Below, one piece after another: positions 36,695 to 49,757 of a stretch of DNA of 64,000 bases. The notes under the pieces were generated by a model, which saw nothing but the letters and a program-made list of their open reading frames with translations, was not told where the DNA came from and did not search any database. Source of the DNA: Prochilodus magdalenae (taxonomy: Eukaryota; Chordata; Actinopteri; Characiformes; Prochilodontidae); the NCBI GenBank assembly GCA_024036415.1, contig JAMWET010003610.1, forward strand, positions 349,001 to 413,000, in the 5' to 3' direction. Both the position numbers and the translations under genes were made by a program. Every line of letters begins with the position of its first letter. The stretch's first letter is position 1.

Positions 36695-37598
36695 AGGCTT
36701 TCCTACCTGCTTTCTAACTCCTGTCAAATGTGGCTAGCCAGTTGTAGTGTGTCTAAATATAGCAGGAATTGAAGAAGAAGAAGTAGTAGCATTTCTGTCC
36801 CTGAGGAACAACATCAGCTACTATTTACAGCAGGCTCTGCACACATACAGGTGATCGATGATGGCACACTTACTATGCAAGAAATGTAAAGAAACACGTA
36901 GATTCTGTTCTGTCCATCTCCTCTGCTGAAAATGTGCAGGTGCAGGTGCAAGAGCCCAGAGCCGTGCATAGAACAAATGAACAGCTTTACACAACCAGTA
37001 ATTCACTGCAGTTGGTGAGGCTCATAAAAGATCTAGTACACAATATTCCACTAACCAGAGGGACTAGTAATGAATATCAATAGAACTGGGAATAAATTAG
37101 AATGGTTTATTTATTAGAAGCAATGAGATGCATACTATTGTAACAGCATGACAATTTTACCCACAGTTTAAATCTTCCTTTTCTCTAAGCCTGTCATCCC
37201 GAGCCAAAACGATGAGCAAAAGTGACAGCTGTTCTCAACTGGTGGCATTTTAGTGAGTGTTCTGTCTGTACTGGTAAGTGGGAAATACAACGATCAGTAA
37301 ACATTCATTCTCCTCCACATTCCTCCACATTCATACCCTTCTATAAATGACTGAGGTTTGGGCAGCCCTTCTCAAATGTAATACATGATTTTCTAATTGA
37401 AACATGTTAACTTGTGCTCACTTAGAAAATCAATAAAACATCATGTGACCAGAGCAGCCCAGACTTTTACATAAGACGTAAATTAATGTATATAATCATT
37501 AATGTCTGCGGACATCAGTCAAATGTTATGTCACACAGAGTATATCTACATTCCTTAAGCTTAACCCCAAACCTACCACCGGAACCCAAATCAAGACT
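36695..37598. other. nothing recognised
   Basis: No gene or clear repeat seen. Confidence 0.4.
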
Positions 37599-37599
37599 T

Positions 37600-37846
37600 G
37601 TGTGTTCAAGGCAGGAAACACTCTGGACAGGCTGTCAGTCCACCACAGGGCAGACACACAGACATATACAATCACACACTCACACCCAACATCTCAGTTC
37701 ACCAGACAGCTGGTCTTTGGACTGTTGGAAAAGACACAAACTCCACACAGAAACAACCCAGACACACTGACAAAGAATCAAACCCAGGTGCTTCTTGCTT
37801 TGAGGCTACAGTGCTACGCCCTGCGCAACTATGCCACCCACTCAAT
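37600..37846 (-). mobile_element. tRNA-derived SINE (minus)
   Basis: On the minus strand: TGGGTGGCATAGTTGCGCAG (box A region), AGCACTGTAGCCTCAAAGC, box B GGTTTGATTCT (37774-37784), CTGTGTGGAGTTTG, CAACAGTCCAAAGACCAGCTG, and the tail CTGTCCAGAGTGTTTCCTGCC. This is the order of the abundant fish SINE beginning GGCGGCACGGTGGCGCAGTGG. Box B and box A each carry changes. Length is nearly full. Confidence 0.75.
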
Positions 37847-37917
37847 CATATTGTAAAATACAATTTTTTATAATTGTATAATAACCCAGAAATAATAATA
37901 ATATTACTAATGATAAT

Positions 37918-37923
37918 TATATA

Positions 37924-37957
<34 letters not shown>
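37918..37957. repeat. (ATT)n microsatellite
   Basis: A nearly perfect ATT trinucleotide tract of about 34 bases, preceded by imperfect AATAAT units. Confidence 0.9.
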
Positions 37958-38628
37958 CAACTTTACACTGTAACATTTAAAATGAAATGACGGTGTGGTC
38001 ATTTCCTCTCTTAACCATATTCACAATCAGTTTCTTAACAGTTATAAAAGTAACTAAATGTAAAGCTGTTGTAAATTATGATTTATGATTTCCAACTGTC
38101 TGTTGGTCCTAAAATGGTAGAATAGCCATGTTTTTCTCCGGGTTTCCTCGCACACACGCACACCCCCCAACATACACAAATATATTGCAGAGCCATATGC
38201 ATAGATGCCATTAGAAATATATAAGTATTCCTGCAAATCAATCATAACGAAAAGAGGCATTCATTAAAGTAACTGTATGTCATCGTTTCCATTTAATGTG
38301 AACTCCCAAAGTGCTTTGCTGCAGATGATAATGGATGGTTTCATATATCTGACTAAATTACCTTCACATTGATTCCATTCTTTAAGGCTTTGATGAAATT
38401 GTTAAATCAACAAAAGATTAACATGACAATTGGCCACAAATCACCTGCTAGAATGCTAATCATATGGGAAATGGGAAGAAGAAAAACTGGTCCCGAGCCA
38501 AAGCCCCCTATTCTGTGTTTGCTTTTGCTGTTCTTTGGATAGTTTTTCAATTACACTGATGAATATCATTAAATATATTTCAAAGATGATAGTTGACTGT
38601 AGTTGACAAAAAAATAAAATAAACAAAA
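37958..38628. other. nothing recognised
   Basis: No feature seen. Confidence 0.35.
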
Positions 38629-38658
38629 CTACACACACACACACACACACACACACAC
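38629..38658. repeat. (CA)n microsatellite
   Basis: Perfect CA dinucleotides over about 30 bases. Confidence 0.95.
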
Positions 38659-39350
38659 CACAACCTCCTCTACAGTTGCACCCAAATGCAGTCTGGAGCC
38701 ATGGGAGCTTTAAAAATGATTTATGAATCCCTTTGGCATTTGGTTATTAGTTTATTCCATCTAAATGTAAATGTATCAGGAAGCTCATCAGTTATTCTGC
38801 AGCACAGTGAGGGTTGGTTGGAACTTCTCTCTGATCTCTCAAGCCATCAAGCTCTGATCTGGAGCCAGCTAGGCAATCCATTTCTATATACATATATTAC
38901 AAAAAAAATCACATCTTTATCTGTTCACATTGCAATTCAGATCTGAATCTGAATAAATGTTTTCTGAGAAGGGCACACTTAACTTTCTGGACATGAAATC
39001 CCCCCTGGAGAACTGCCAGGGTGCAGAAACTACCAGAAACTTCTGTTTATTTGCCCCCAGCGGATAACAAGTAGCACACTGACTTAGACAAGAGCTGATG
39101 TCTTTGCACCGTATGTGTAATTTTAAAAGTTATTGGATTTCTTTAGAAGTGCTAATTGTAAATATGCATTATTTGAGTGCTTATTTGTGGTTCTGTTTGC
39201 TGTGTGGGTTTTGACCCTAATTTGTCAGACTGATTAGGACAGTGATTTTTTAATCTGGGTTAAGTGAGTGTTTTTACCATGCCGTTGACAGAACTGAGCC
39301 CTGAAAGCCTCTTTTTTCTCTCTGCAGTAAATAAATGATGTAAATGTGCA
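38659..39350. other. nothing recognised
   Basis: No gene or familiar repeat seen. Confidence 0.4.
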
Positions 39351-39351
39351 C

Positions 39352-39388
39352 AGGACACATACACACACATACAAACACACACATACAA

Positions 39389-39477
<89 letters not shown>

Positions 39478-39478
39478 A

Positions 39479-39509
<31 letters not shown>

Positions 39510-39612
39510 CGCACACACACACACTTGTTTCACTAATACACACACACATACAAACACACACACACACACACACACACATTGACATACAAAACACACACTA
39601 CACACACAATAA
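39352..39612. repeat. long compound (CA)n tract
   Basis: CA dinucleotides broken by repeated ACATACAAAC words over about 260 bases. Long open frames on both strands encode only HT/TH or VC repeats and are not genes. Alternating purine-pyrimidine sequence of this length can adopt Z-DNA. Confidence 0.95.
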
Positions 39613-39885
39613 CAACCACACACACCCTACCCACACACAAACCCACCCTAACCTTAACCCATCATTTACAAACAGTTTACAATACATGCAAGTGTATACA
39701 CTGTTTTTTACACACACTTGTTTCACTATACTTGTGTGGTTATCCATAGGGTTCTATTGATCTTTGTATTACTCTATTGGAATAACACCAAACATACCCC
39801 TAATACATAAACCCAACCCTAACCTTAACCCCATTTAAAAGAGTTTATTAATGCAAGTGTATAGAACTGTTTTTAACTCTTAGGT
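39524..39885. repeat. two tandem units with CCCTAACCTTAACCC
   Basis: Landmarks repeat in the same order: CTTGTTTCACTA at 39524 and 39718, CCCTAACCTTAACCC at 39646 and 39818, and ATGCAAGTGTATA at 39686 and 39851. That makes two diverged units of roughly 170-195 bases; the first is inflated by CA expansion. The units resemble a fish repeat I remember only vaguely. Confidence 0.65.
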
Positions 39886-39936
39886 TCTTTAAGGGGGGTT
39901 ATTTTGGGGTTTGAGGTTATTACTACAACAACTAAA

Positions 39937-40023
39937 CACTCACTCACTCACTCACTCACCCATTCACCCACTCACCCACTCACTCACTCACTCACTCACT
40001 AACTCACTCACTCACTCACTCAT
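39937..40023. repeat. (CACT)n microsatellite
   Basis: CACT tetranucleotides with CACC and AACT variants over about 87 bases. Confidence 0.95.
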
Positions 40024-41155
40024 TTAAACCAATTAATCCATTTGCGGCACAGGAGCTGATCGTGTTTAGTGCCTGAAGTTTTCGTGTCTTCACCTTGTGC
40101 ATTGTCATGTAATACACAGTTTATTATGCTGTAACATTTAAAAGATTAATTATTATTTTTAAATTTTAAATTGCAACCCTTTCTTGGTCCTGTTTTTACA
40201 TTCCCAGGTGAAACCCACTCCACCAATGTCTGTTGTCTATTGTGGTTGGAGTAGAAACATTTAAGATGACTTATTTAAAGGTGTAAAAACATCCGAAGGT
40301 TTCACCCACCATCAAATGTTGTGGACCAAAATGGAATAACTGAATGATTAAAAAATGTTCTGGATTTCTGTATTGGATGTAATGCCATTCATAGCTGTTG
40401 ACAAAATCTGAATCAGTCTTCAGTAGTGGGTATAAAGCGTTGTGCAAACAGGGCAGATAAACACTTAGAGTAAGCATGTACAACAGGAAACATTCTTAAG
40501 CAGTGTTTAATAGGAATTCTGTTCAAAATTACTGGAATCTGGAATCTCACCCTCACAAAAAGGTAAAAGTAGGGAGACTTGCCCCAATGCAATTGTAACA
40601 AAGCCCAACTTCAGACAGAATGTCTCAGCTTGTAACACTTCTGCCCAGAAAGAGAGAATGGCTTTGGGGTAACCACGAGTAGAGGAGGGAGAGGACTTAG
40701 CAACAGGACATAAGCAACTACCCAAACGCTGGTGAGGGTACTCTGAAAGGCTCATTTATGTACTATTCAGGCTAAACTAAATTTCGTGGCTACTACAGTC
40801 CACTTATGCATGGTAGTTAAGCCTGTGATAGTACCAGAGAGAGAGCAGAGAGGGAGGTAGGTTTGCACAGCAAGACTGCTCTTCTTCCCAAACTCCGCTC
40901 GCTTTCTCTGCAGTGAGCAAGATCACACACGAATATGTAAATACATTAACTATGTCTTAAAGGCACAGCATGTCACAAGCTGACAGACTGCATTTGGGAT
41001 AAGGGTAACGTTGTGGACTTAAGAGACCTAGAGAGCAGTCTGAAATGGCTGATGACATTTTGACAGTCATTTTTAGGGAGAAAGACCAAGCAGTAGCTCT
41101 AACTTAGAAGGAGCAAAACATTTTCACATGGAAGGAAAGCTCCACTCTTCAAAGG
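40024..41155. other. nothing recognised
   Basis: No gene or familiar repeat seen. Confidence 0.4.
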
Positions 41156-41194
41156 CTTGTTGGCTGTCATGTAGCTTCTGGGCAAATTCACTCT

Positions 41195-41500
41195 CTCTGC
41201 ATCTCTGCCGCCTTAAGCCTGTCAGCCTCAGTGCGTGTTCCGAGAGATTAACGTCTTCTGCTTGTCAAGTTTCAGTAGAAACACAAGGAAGCAAATTCCT
41301 CGGCTTGATGTTTACATGCTCTCTCTCTCACTTTCTCTTTGCTCCCTTCATCACACCTTGTCGAACGTCACTGCAGGCCGCTGCTAACTGCTGTCTGCAC
41401 GCTGTCCAAAACGCCACTGCTGCACAGCGTTATCAGTGCGCTCAACAAGCCGTGTGAAAGCGCAAGACAATCTGTCTCCCTTTCAGAAGGCAAAGCGTGT
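41195..41500. promoter_or_regulatory. second CpG-enriched patch
   Basis: About 15 CpGs in 300 bases, against a background with few. Plus-strand frames of 109 and 131 codons overlap here but are serine/cysteine-rich without a domain. There is no clear splice or promoter motif. It may be a small unmethylated regulatory region or an old CpG-rich insertion. Confidence 0.25.
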
Positions 41501-44500
41501 TTGGGTTACACTGGGTTATGCTGCCTATCCTGCAAGTGTTTGAGCTCGATCTTTTATATCCGTCTTTCACTTTTGCTCCCCTCTAACCTTCCTGAAGTTT
41601 GGGAAGCTGCAGATATAAAGGTAGCAGTGCTGTTGAAAAAGTTACACTTCAGAACGGCACATCCGCAGAACATCACTTCAAAAATGCATGGGAATAGCAA
41701 ATATGAGATGAGCCCTGATGTTTCTTTTGAGTAGCAATGTTCTCTGCTGTGCTACACTCCCATGAATGCCACGTTTGGCAAGTTCATTTTTCAGTATGGA
41801 GTCAACACATCACTGTGACTAGATAGACCTGCAGTTCTGTGTTCCCCTGTAAACTCGGCTAACTGGATGACTCTAAGAAACTCAGGTTGTTAGACAGCCT
41901 CTCTCAGTGGGGTTCAGTGCTATCCTACAAAGCTTAGGAATGGTTTCGCAAAGCTTTCCAAGTTGATATATCTCAACACCTCTATTCATTATTTTGTGCT
42001 TCTACAGAACCTCTGTGGTTGCAACATCACTTTAATGATAAGCTCCTATATGTGCGAGGCTACGTCTAACAGTGCTCAGAGCTTGAGTAAGTTCTCTTTA
42101 TCTAATATTGCATTCTGTTATAGATTTATGTTACATAACAGCTTCAAGGATTGTGTGATGTGAAGGATTGTTCTGGATTGCCTTGTTTCAGACCAACATG
42201 CAATGAAATAAAATCATCTGATGCCAAAACATTTGGTCAGTCTTTGTCAATTTCTGAATAAACCTAAGACTGAAACCTTCAGTAATGAAATATGAGGGAA
42301 TAATTTGGTAATTATTTAAGGAATATATCGTTGTTATAGGGGCACAATCATATCCTTTGTATTGAGGCTAAGATAAAGGATGGACATTTCTAGTATAACC
42401 AGACTCCAAAGGTGAAGGATAGTGTTTACACTGCATGAGGCTAGTGCTGTGCTCAAATGTAGGACTAAAAGCAAAAAAATGACAACTTGATTTGCAATCT
42501 CAAGACCTCAGCATGTGGGAACATCCTGAGCAGTTCAACATTCTGGTTGAAGACATGTGGTTTAAAAATACATTCACTGCATACATTTGTGGAAGGAACC
42601 GTGAGAAGTCAGGACTATATGACTTCAGTCCAAAACATTATTCACATATACACATAGTAAAATTCTATACACACTCATCGTTCTAAATCTACTGAAGAAA
42701 GAAATCACACAGGCGAAAGTGAAAGTAGCTTTACCACTAAGATGGCTATATAAAACCAGAGTAAAGCATGATACACATATCTCTGAGAAGCTGCTGCAGA
42801 TCACAGTTCTGCCAGTGCAAATGAAATATTTGCTAAACTATCTACAGATTGGCAGAGTACAACACTGCAAACTGCTGCTGGGGAGGGGAAAAGTGACGCC
42901 CAAATCCGCTCAGATTCTCAACTCCTGCCAGTGGAATCAAATGAGCTGAAACTGAGAGTGATGTAACTACTGTAGTCAGAACTCGTAAAAAAGAAACAAT
43001 TTTCATTTTTTTTCATGTTTTCATTTCATTCTTTAAAAGAATGTCTGGATGTAATTTTGTTCCGATTTTAATGGGGCTGACGTTGGCTACATATTTGCTA
43101 GCCTCTTATTAGACTTTTTGGTCCACCTTCAGTAATACAGCCGCTACCTTATAGGTGCTCCAGCGTGAGAATGTAACTGCAGTGCTAGTTAAGGTTATTT
43201 TATATTTTGTTCCTCCTATCGTTTCTAATAACAGTTTCTTGTGACCCAAATGACAAAAGTGAAGATCTGCGGTTCAGGAGGTATAGAAATTCTTTCTTTG
43301 AGCAGCATTTGTGCTACAGTGGGTGGTAAGCAGTTATTTTGTTTAAAGCTGTTTAAGCAGACGTTTGAATAGCGAGAGCTGTTTAAATTCTCGCTACTCT
43401 TGAAGAGATAAATCTACAGACTTCAACTCTTAGAGTCATTGGCCAAATGTAGACCAGACTCCCAAAAGTGCTGAACTCACAGAATCGATTCTTTTGGAAT
43501 AGACTCCCATCACTAGCGTGGGAATCTATAGGAATCATTGGACATATTTAGCAGTCAAAATAGAACATTTCAGAGAATGGCTGGCAATCACCCCATTTAT
43601 TTTATGTACCTGTATTCAGACTTCAGTGAAATACCTGGCCTTTTTTTGTATCTTGATTTATGTAAGGTTGTTATATTTATTCCATCATCATCAATAATCA
43701 TCATCAGTACATTCTATTTGATTCTGTAGGCTCTTCTAAATAAGTGTCAGTAAGAGTTCTTTAAAGTGAACTCTTGTAAATGAATGTAAACTTTCTTCAT
43801 TTCAAATAAGCTCCAGATATTGTAACATTCTGTAACAGTTGCAGCTTTTTGTAGAACTATATATTCAAGCCAAGAACCATTTAGGAAGCTTTATTTTTCA
43901 GAGTGTAACTGAGTAGAATGGCATATTCCTCTCATGGTGTGGTGCTGGCTCTGTGCCAGGCATGTCAATCACTAGGAGAAGATCACAGATGCTGTGACAC
44001 CATGATTGGTTCAGTTGACAGCTGATGACCTGTTCTTGTCTCAGTACTGACATGACTCTGAAATATTTAACACATCTTTGCTTTTTTTCCACAAAGCTAT
44101 AGTCAAAGAGATGGTGCTTCAAGAGATTACCTGGGTTACCATCGGCCTATTTTTATGCAAATGCTGACATATTGAAGTAAAAATCTGTGTACTGTAAATG
44201 CTGAATAAAATCACATGAAATATTGAATATAATTTGCATTAAAAGTACACACGTGAGTGGATAAAACTATATAAAATATATTAAAAATATTTGGAGATAA
44301 AAGGAAATGCAGCATATTATAATTAAACAAGCATTTCTTTAGGAACACCTTCTTTAAGAACACCTTCCACCCAACAGAACATGATCAGTTAACACTGATA
44401 TGCTAGAAAAGCTGTGAATGATGCACTTATAGCTGATATGACAAGATAGTGATAGTGATGCTAACAAAACAAAGAAGGGGAAAAGTCAAAGTTGGCATGC

Positions 44501-46394
44501 ATGATGAAGCTGGCACTGTGAATTCCCAGGTGGTGGCTAAAATACTGCTAGGTTGTTGCTAAGAAGGATGACTGACTTTGCTAAGCTATTTATTTGTCAA
44601 GCCATGTATAGCAAAAATCAAGAAATCAGAAAGACAGGATATTTGTTCAGGATAAGTTCCTCAGAAAATTAGACTGTATTATTTACAATGACATAGTTGA
44701 GCCTCAAACATTGTTTCCTCCTTCAAATCCAAATCGTGAATTTGTATGGGAGAGCAGGAAAACAGGCAGATTCCCGAACCCTAAACTGATTCATTAATAT
44801 TTACACCCACAAAACACGCATGGGACAACGAAGCAACAGCAACAGAACTGACACACTGTTTGTGCAGAAATCTACTTTCAGGCCATGAAGATGATGTTGG
44901 CTCAACTCATGTTTAACAAATCAAACCAACAGTGGGCATAGTTGGTGTTCATCTTTAAACAAGGCTGAAGTTGGCTTCCTGTTTCCCAATTTCTTCATTA
45001 AATCTCTTATCCCACTTTAAACGCTACAACCTGCATAGCAAAATGGAACTGCAGAACCATTTAAAGTGGAATGGAAAATTAGCAAATCAAGTACTGACTA
45101 GGAAGTCAGCTTCCCCACCTACATCTCCTGGACAAAATTGTTACTTGGCTCTGTACATTTTACTTCAGAAAGTTTTTCAATCCTGGGAAATTATCCTTTT
45201 AGCCTTGCTTTTGAAGAGACATTGAAGAGACCAAAGAGAAGAGCAGTTCTAGCTTTATTAGCACCGCTAACGGCGGTTGACGGTTGATCATCTTACACTG
45301 AAAGTTTAATTGTGAGCTAACTTTTAATTTCCTTAACTAGCATAGCTAACTAAACAGCATGATGATCTAGCTTATTACATGGAGGTTCATTTTATTTTCC
45401 TGTCTGTGACTATTTTGATGCTGCGTGACCATCACACTGTCTTGCTCCAAACCAGCAAATCAGAGCTATTCATCAACACATACAAAATGGAGATGTAAAA
45501 CCACGTCTGTTCATTTTTCACTTCATCAGTAGTCACATGCTTTTTACATAGACATCAAAGAACAATTAAAAATGTATGGACAAAACTTGACTCAACATAA
45601 ACTTCAACTAAGTTTCTTACTTCTAAGAGAGCTCAGAAAAGAACTGGAAAAGAGAAGCTTACATCTGCCTCAGTCCCAATACTGTTCTTAGTGTTCAGTA
45701 GATGTGTGTTTTCTCCAGACTCATCTCACTTTCTGATAACTCATTACAACTAAACTACATTTGCAAACAGAAATTGCAAACAGAGGCTAACTGCAGGACT
45801 TGGACGGGCTTACATGGGTTTTAGACTGTGCGTGATTATGAGTAAGATTAAGAGACGGTGTTTTATGAATTATATGATAAATGATGTGTTTGTTAGCATT
45901 ACCAGATGAAAAGCTGTGGTTTGGCATAGTCAGTTTGTTGGCTAGACCATTTTAAAATACATTAATTATCATGAGTTGCAGAGCAGGAAGTTAAACATGA
46001 TAAATGATATTAAATGGAGAAATGGGGAAATAAGCCCACCTTAAGCATGCATGTAGCACGTGCTGTATGATGTACAAACCAATGCTTTGTTAGAGAAAAT
46101 GATTTGTTTATTTTCCACATTTAAAAAACCACAGTTTTATAAATGACATAGTATTTACTTTAGCTGACCATCTTTGTATTTTAGGCTATACTTTTCACCA
46201 TACATTTTTATTTTATATTATTATTTTATTATGTTATTCCACATACAGTTTTGTGGAAGAGACTGTGAGCACATGCGTGTTTACCACCTTGTCACTCCAA
46301 ACAATAACTGAAATATTTTACTATGTCCTTCATCACATTAACATCAAAAACCTATTAGTCATTTCAGTATTAATAACATCCTATCTTGTTTTTC
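41501..46394. other. long unrecognised stretch
   Basis: Nearly 5 kb with no gene, RNA gene or repeat I can name. There is a small palindrome CATTCTTTAAAAGAATG near 43027. Open frames are short and domain-free. Confidence 0.4.
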
Positions 46395-46760
46395 CTTTTT
46401 GCTAACCTTCTCTCATCTGCAGTATCTGACCATGCGATTTTACCCTTCTACCCACACCATGTGATGTCATGCCCCTCACCAGTGATCTGGTGCCCTGCAC
46501 TGTATTTGTTCCCAGGTGTTTCATGCCCATTTCTCACAGTATGCTTGCCCCTTTGTTCTGGTGCTTGTTTGCCATTGTTAGTTGTAAAGTGTTTTCAGAT
46601 TCCAGCTTTGTGTATTTCTTTTCTAGTACTTTATCATTTGTTCAAGTCTACTAGTCCTTTTCTTCATAGTTCTGGTATTTCCTTAGGTAGTTTTCTTGGT
46701 TAGCTCATCCTCTGTTTTTGTACTCCATTGCTGCCTTCATCAAGGACAACATGTCAACTT
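46395..46760 (+). mobile_element. LTR-like block, family L1 (plus)
   Basis: ATGTCATGCCCCTCACC, GTTCCCAGGTGTTTCATG and TTGTTCTGGTGCTTGTTTGCC align in order with the minus-strand block at 56133-56495 (GTCATGTCCCTCACC, TTCCCAGGTGTTCCTTG). The T-rich sequence, with few A-rich words, has the character of fish LTRs. The 105-codon frame inside is a by-product. Ends and target duplication were not resolved. Confidence 0.4.
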
Positions 46761-47034
46761 CCAGGTCACATTGCATTCTACTTGCTTGTCTCCTTCGTCT
46801 TCCATCACTTTAGAGGAATGTAGACATTCAGATGACATTTCAGAAGTTGGGAGGAATCCTCCCCCAAGTCACTTATTGTCAAAAGAATAGTTGCACAAAT
46901 AGTTGGACTCCAACAACAGGAATGAAACTTGGTGGGTAGGTTTGACCTTGAAAAACAAGTGAATGATTTAAGTTTCATGCTCAGCCTCATAGGCAAGGAC
47001 AAACCTTATCACTGTACCTGACTGACCCTACAGC
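46761..47034. other. nothing recognised
   Basis: No feature seen. Confidence 0.3.
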
Positions 47035-47597
47035 CATGGTTGCAGACATTCAACGAGCAGTAACGGCTGGATTATTGCAAAACCTCTTTAGCCGGATGCT
47101 CAAATAAGGCTCTACATACGGTTAAATTTCGCGTAAACTAAAAGATTCTACTCTTAACGTGTAAATCATTAAATGGTCTGGCCCCCCAGTTTCTCAGTGA
47201 ACTACTTCACTCATTTAAACCCCCACGTGTGCTCCGGTCACAAAATAACAGCCTGCTGACAGTACCTAGGTTCAAAAGAACCACAGCAGGTGGTTGAGCC
47301 ATTTCTTGTGTAGCCCTGAAACTCTGGAATCTTCTCCCTTTATCCGTTCAGGAATCAGACACACTCTCTACATTCAAAACTAGACTCACAATTTACTTGT
47401 TACTTGCACAAGCATTTGGCTGATAACATCTGTCTACCGCTATAATTTACATTTCTCCATAAACGGACCAAATACCCAAAATTCTCTCCTTCTCATCTGT
47501 CTTCTCTATGAGCAGATCAACGCTGATGGATAACACTCAGGGGCTACCAGCGCAGAGGAATTCTCTCTCTCTGTCTGCCTCTTAGTCCTCCTAATTA

Positions 47598-47628
<31 letters not shown>

Positions 47629-48216
47629 TCTCTTACTTTCTCTCTTTCCATCTTCTCTCTTTTCTTCCTCTTCTATGTTTAAGCACTGGAATGACATTTC
47701 TCGGGAGCGATCACATCAGAACCCCCAGAGCAGCTAGAGGCACCTGAGCATTAGCTCCACTGTGGGTCTCCTGCTCTGTTTCTGCATTTCATCACCCGGC
47801 ATGACCACAATATTTACACTGACCAGCTTCTGGCTCTGCTCATGAACTCTATCTATGGGTCGGCTCCATCTTGCAGTTCTCTGTCCTGGACTAATCAGAC
47901 TGGATCTAATAATGTTCTAATCTTCTTTTCCTGTTAGTTCTGTCTTTCTCTTCTCGCCCGGGTTCGACCTGAGGAGGTTGGGTTCCGCCCTTGAGTCTGG
48001 TTCCTCTTGAGATTTCTTCTCTACTCAAGGGAGTTTTTCCTCGCCACTGTTGCCTCTGGCTTGCTCAAGGCGGGCTTGGACCCGGTTCCCCACCCCCTTC
48101 ATATGTCTGTACATTAACTCCGTGTTTTTCTTTTTATAACAAACTGATTTTCTGTGAAGCTGATTTGAGACAACGTTGGTTGTAAAAAGCGCTATACAAA
48201 TAAATATTGATTGATA
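47035..48216 (+). mobile_element. LINE 3' half (L2-like), ORF2 C-terminus plus 3' UTR
   Basis: Codons at 47040-47430 read VTAGLLQNLFSR, LNGLAPQFLSELLHSF, RVLRSQNNSLLTVPRF, VALKLWNLLPLSVQ and STFKTRLTIYLL, with stops between. This is the post-RT C-terminal domain of fish CR1/L2/Rex-group LINEs (LWNSLPxxIR...LSTFKxxLKTHLF). An internal deletion near 47105 removes part of it. The 3' UTR ends TTGTAAAAAGCGCTATACAAATAAATATTGATTGATA, the typical tail of these LINEs. A (TC)n tract (47600-47633) lies inside. It is 5'-truncated and dead. Confidence 0.7.
47600..47633. repeat. (TC)n microsatellite
   Basis: TC dinucleotides within the LINE 3' region. The opposite-strand frame rich in Arg/Glu is an artefact. 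Confidence 0.9.
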
Positions 48217-48829
48217 ATGCCCTCCATGAGTTATCCTGCTAGCGCCAGCACCACTGGCAGACACAAAGCAGGAATACATGCACACAGACCATTATGATGA
48301 CTAACCTTAACACCATGTCAGCATTGCCAAAGACGGCTAGAGTGACGATGGAGTGACACAAGGCAGTAAGTCGTGCTTTTGTCTTGGTGGAGACAAATCT
48401 GTGTGTGGAGACTTAAATATATCATCTACTTATTGTTCCTGGTAACTTTTATCTTCCTTCCCAATAGCATTGCAACCTGACACTTCCTTCTGGGTGTGAC
48501 TATTTACTGGATAAAGAGTGTACATTGTGTATGTTCATGTATTATGGAGTGAAGCTCCTGTCAGTAGATTCTTTAAACCTTTTGCGTAGTTTAATATGAT
48601 GTAAATTCTATAACATTTAAGCCATTTCACAGAACAACGCTTTTAAGTCAAGTAACCTTTATTTTAAGAATGTGGCATAACTGTAGTAGGGACGGTTGCT
48701 GATCAACCCCTCAGGGCTCGAGGTATCTCAAGTTCACTATTATTAAATTATGTATTATTTTTATGGATATTCAAGTATCAATGCCCTTTGTGTGCTCATA
48801 ATCAGATTATTTCAAGCAAGGACATTAGC
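48217..48829. other. nothing recognised
   Basis: No feature seen. Confidence 0.35.
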
Positions 48830-49615
48830 TGGATCCTGAAGTGCATAAAATCTTTCTCCATGGTTACCTCTGCATTCTAATGAGCAGCGTTGTTCCATTA
48901 AGGATTTAAATGGAGATTTGAAATGGAGGAATGATATTAAATTGTATGCTCCAAACTCTGTTGAAGTGGTTCAGTCATCGCTGTAGTTAAACAAACGTGC
49001 AGTACGGCTTCTACGTGCATGTGGAAGAAGAAACCCTCCACGGTATTCACGAGGACCATAAGTATGCAGTGCAGTGCTCTAAACAGAAGGCGCAATTAAA
49101 CCAAAAATGTGGTGGAATATAAATGCTAAATGGAATTAGTCTAGCTGATAAATCTGCCCCCTTTTTTCTGCTACAGTGAAAAAACAAGACGTATTTATGC
49201 TTCATGATTTATTTTACACCCCCTATACTCACCATAAATGACCTCTAATTGAGATAGCAGAAACTGCAATACATTATGTATAAAACTGTCTTGGTGTAAG
49301 ATATGAGACACAAATGTCATCAATAACGCATCGTGCAAATTTCCTCATTAAATTGCTTTAATCACCACAGCTTTACTGTTAAGGCTGCTTTACCGTTCCC
49401 TTGAAAGAGAGATTCAGTGCAAATGACTTTGGAGTCTCTCCTGAACACACAATTAATTAAAAATTGACCCAACTGCATTTCTGCCATTGGTGTTTCAAAG
49501 GCATCCACTGATCTTACATCCATAACAGGCATCTCATTTGATTAGATGTAATTACAAAAGACACTCAGGACCAACATATCATGTCTATATACTCCTAAAC
49601 TAAAAGATTACACAT
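48830..49615. promoter_or_regulatory. candidate conserved non-coding region (enhancer-like)
   Basis: Almost 800 bases without simple or interspersed repeats. Homeodomain-type cores are dense: CATTCTAATGAGC near 48872, CTCTAATTGAGATAGC near 49241, TCATTAAATTGC near 49345, AATTAATTAA at 49451-49460 and GATTAGATGTAATTAC near 49540. CCATGGTTACC lies near 48857. It sits in a gap between LINE and Tc1 debris. This is the largest block of this character here and the best candidate for a host enhancer; conservation is not shown. Confidence 0.38.
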
Positions 49616-49757
49616 GGTAAAACAGCACTCAGATTGAGGTAGGCTGCAAATGGATGCCATTCATTAGTCTTAATAAATTAAAAAGACACAGTCAAAACCC
49701 TTGTAATACATCCATTCAGCTTTTCCATGTACTCTGGACTAACGTTATGTGACATAA

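Noticed and set aside
39234..39760. Overlapping open frames of 78-138 codons on both strands
   Set aside because: They translate the (CA)n tract into Cys-Val or His-Thr repeats with no other coding signal.
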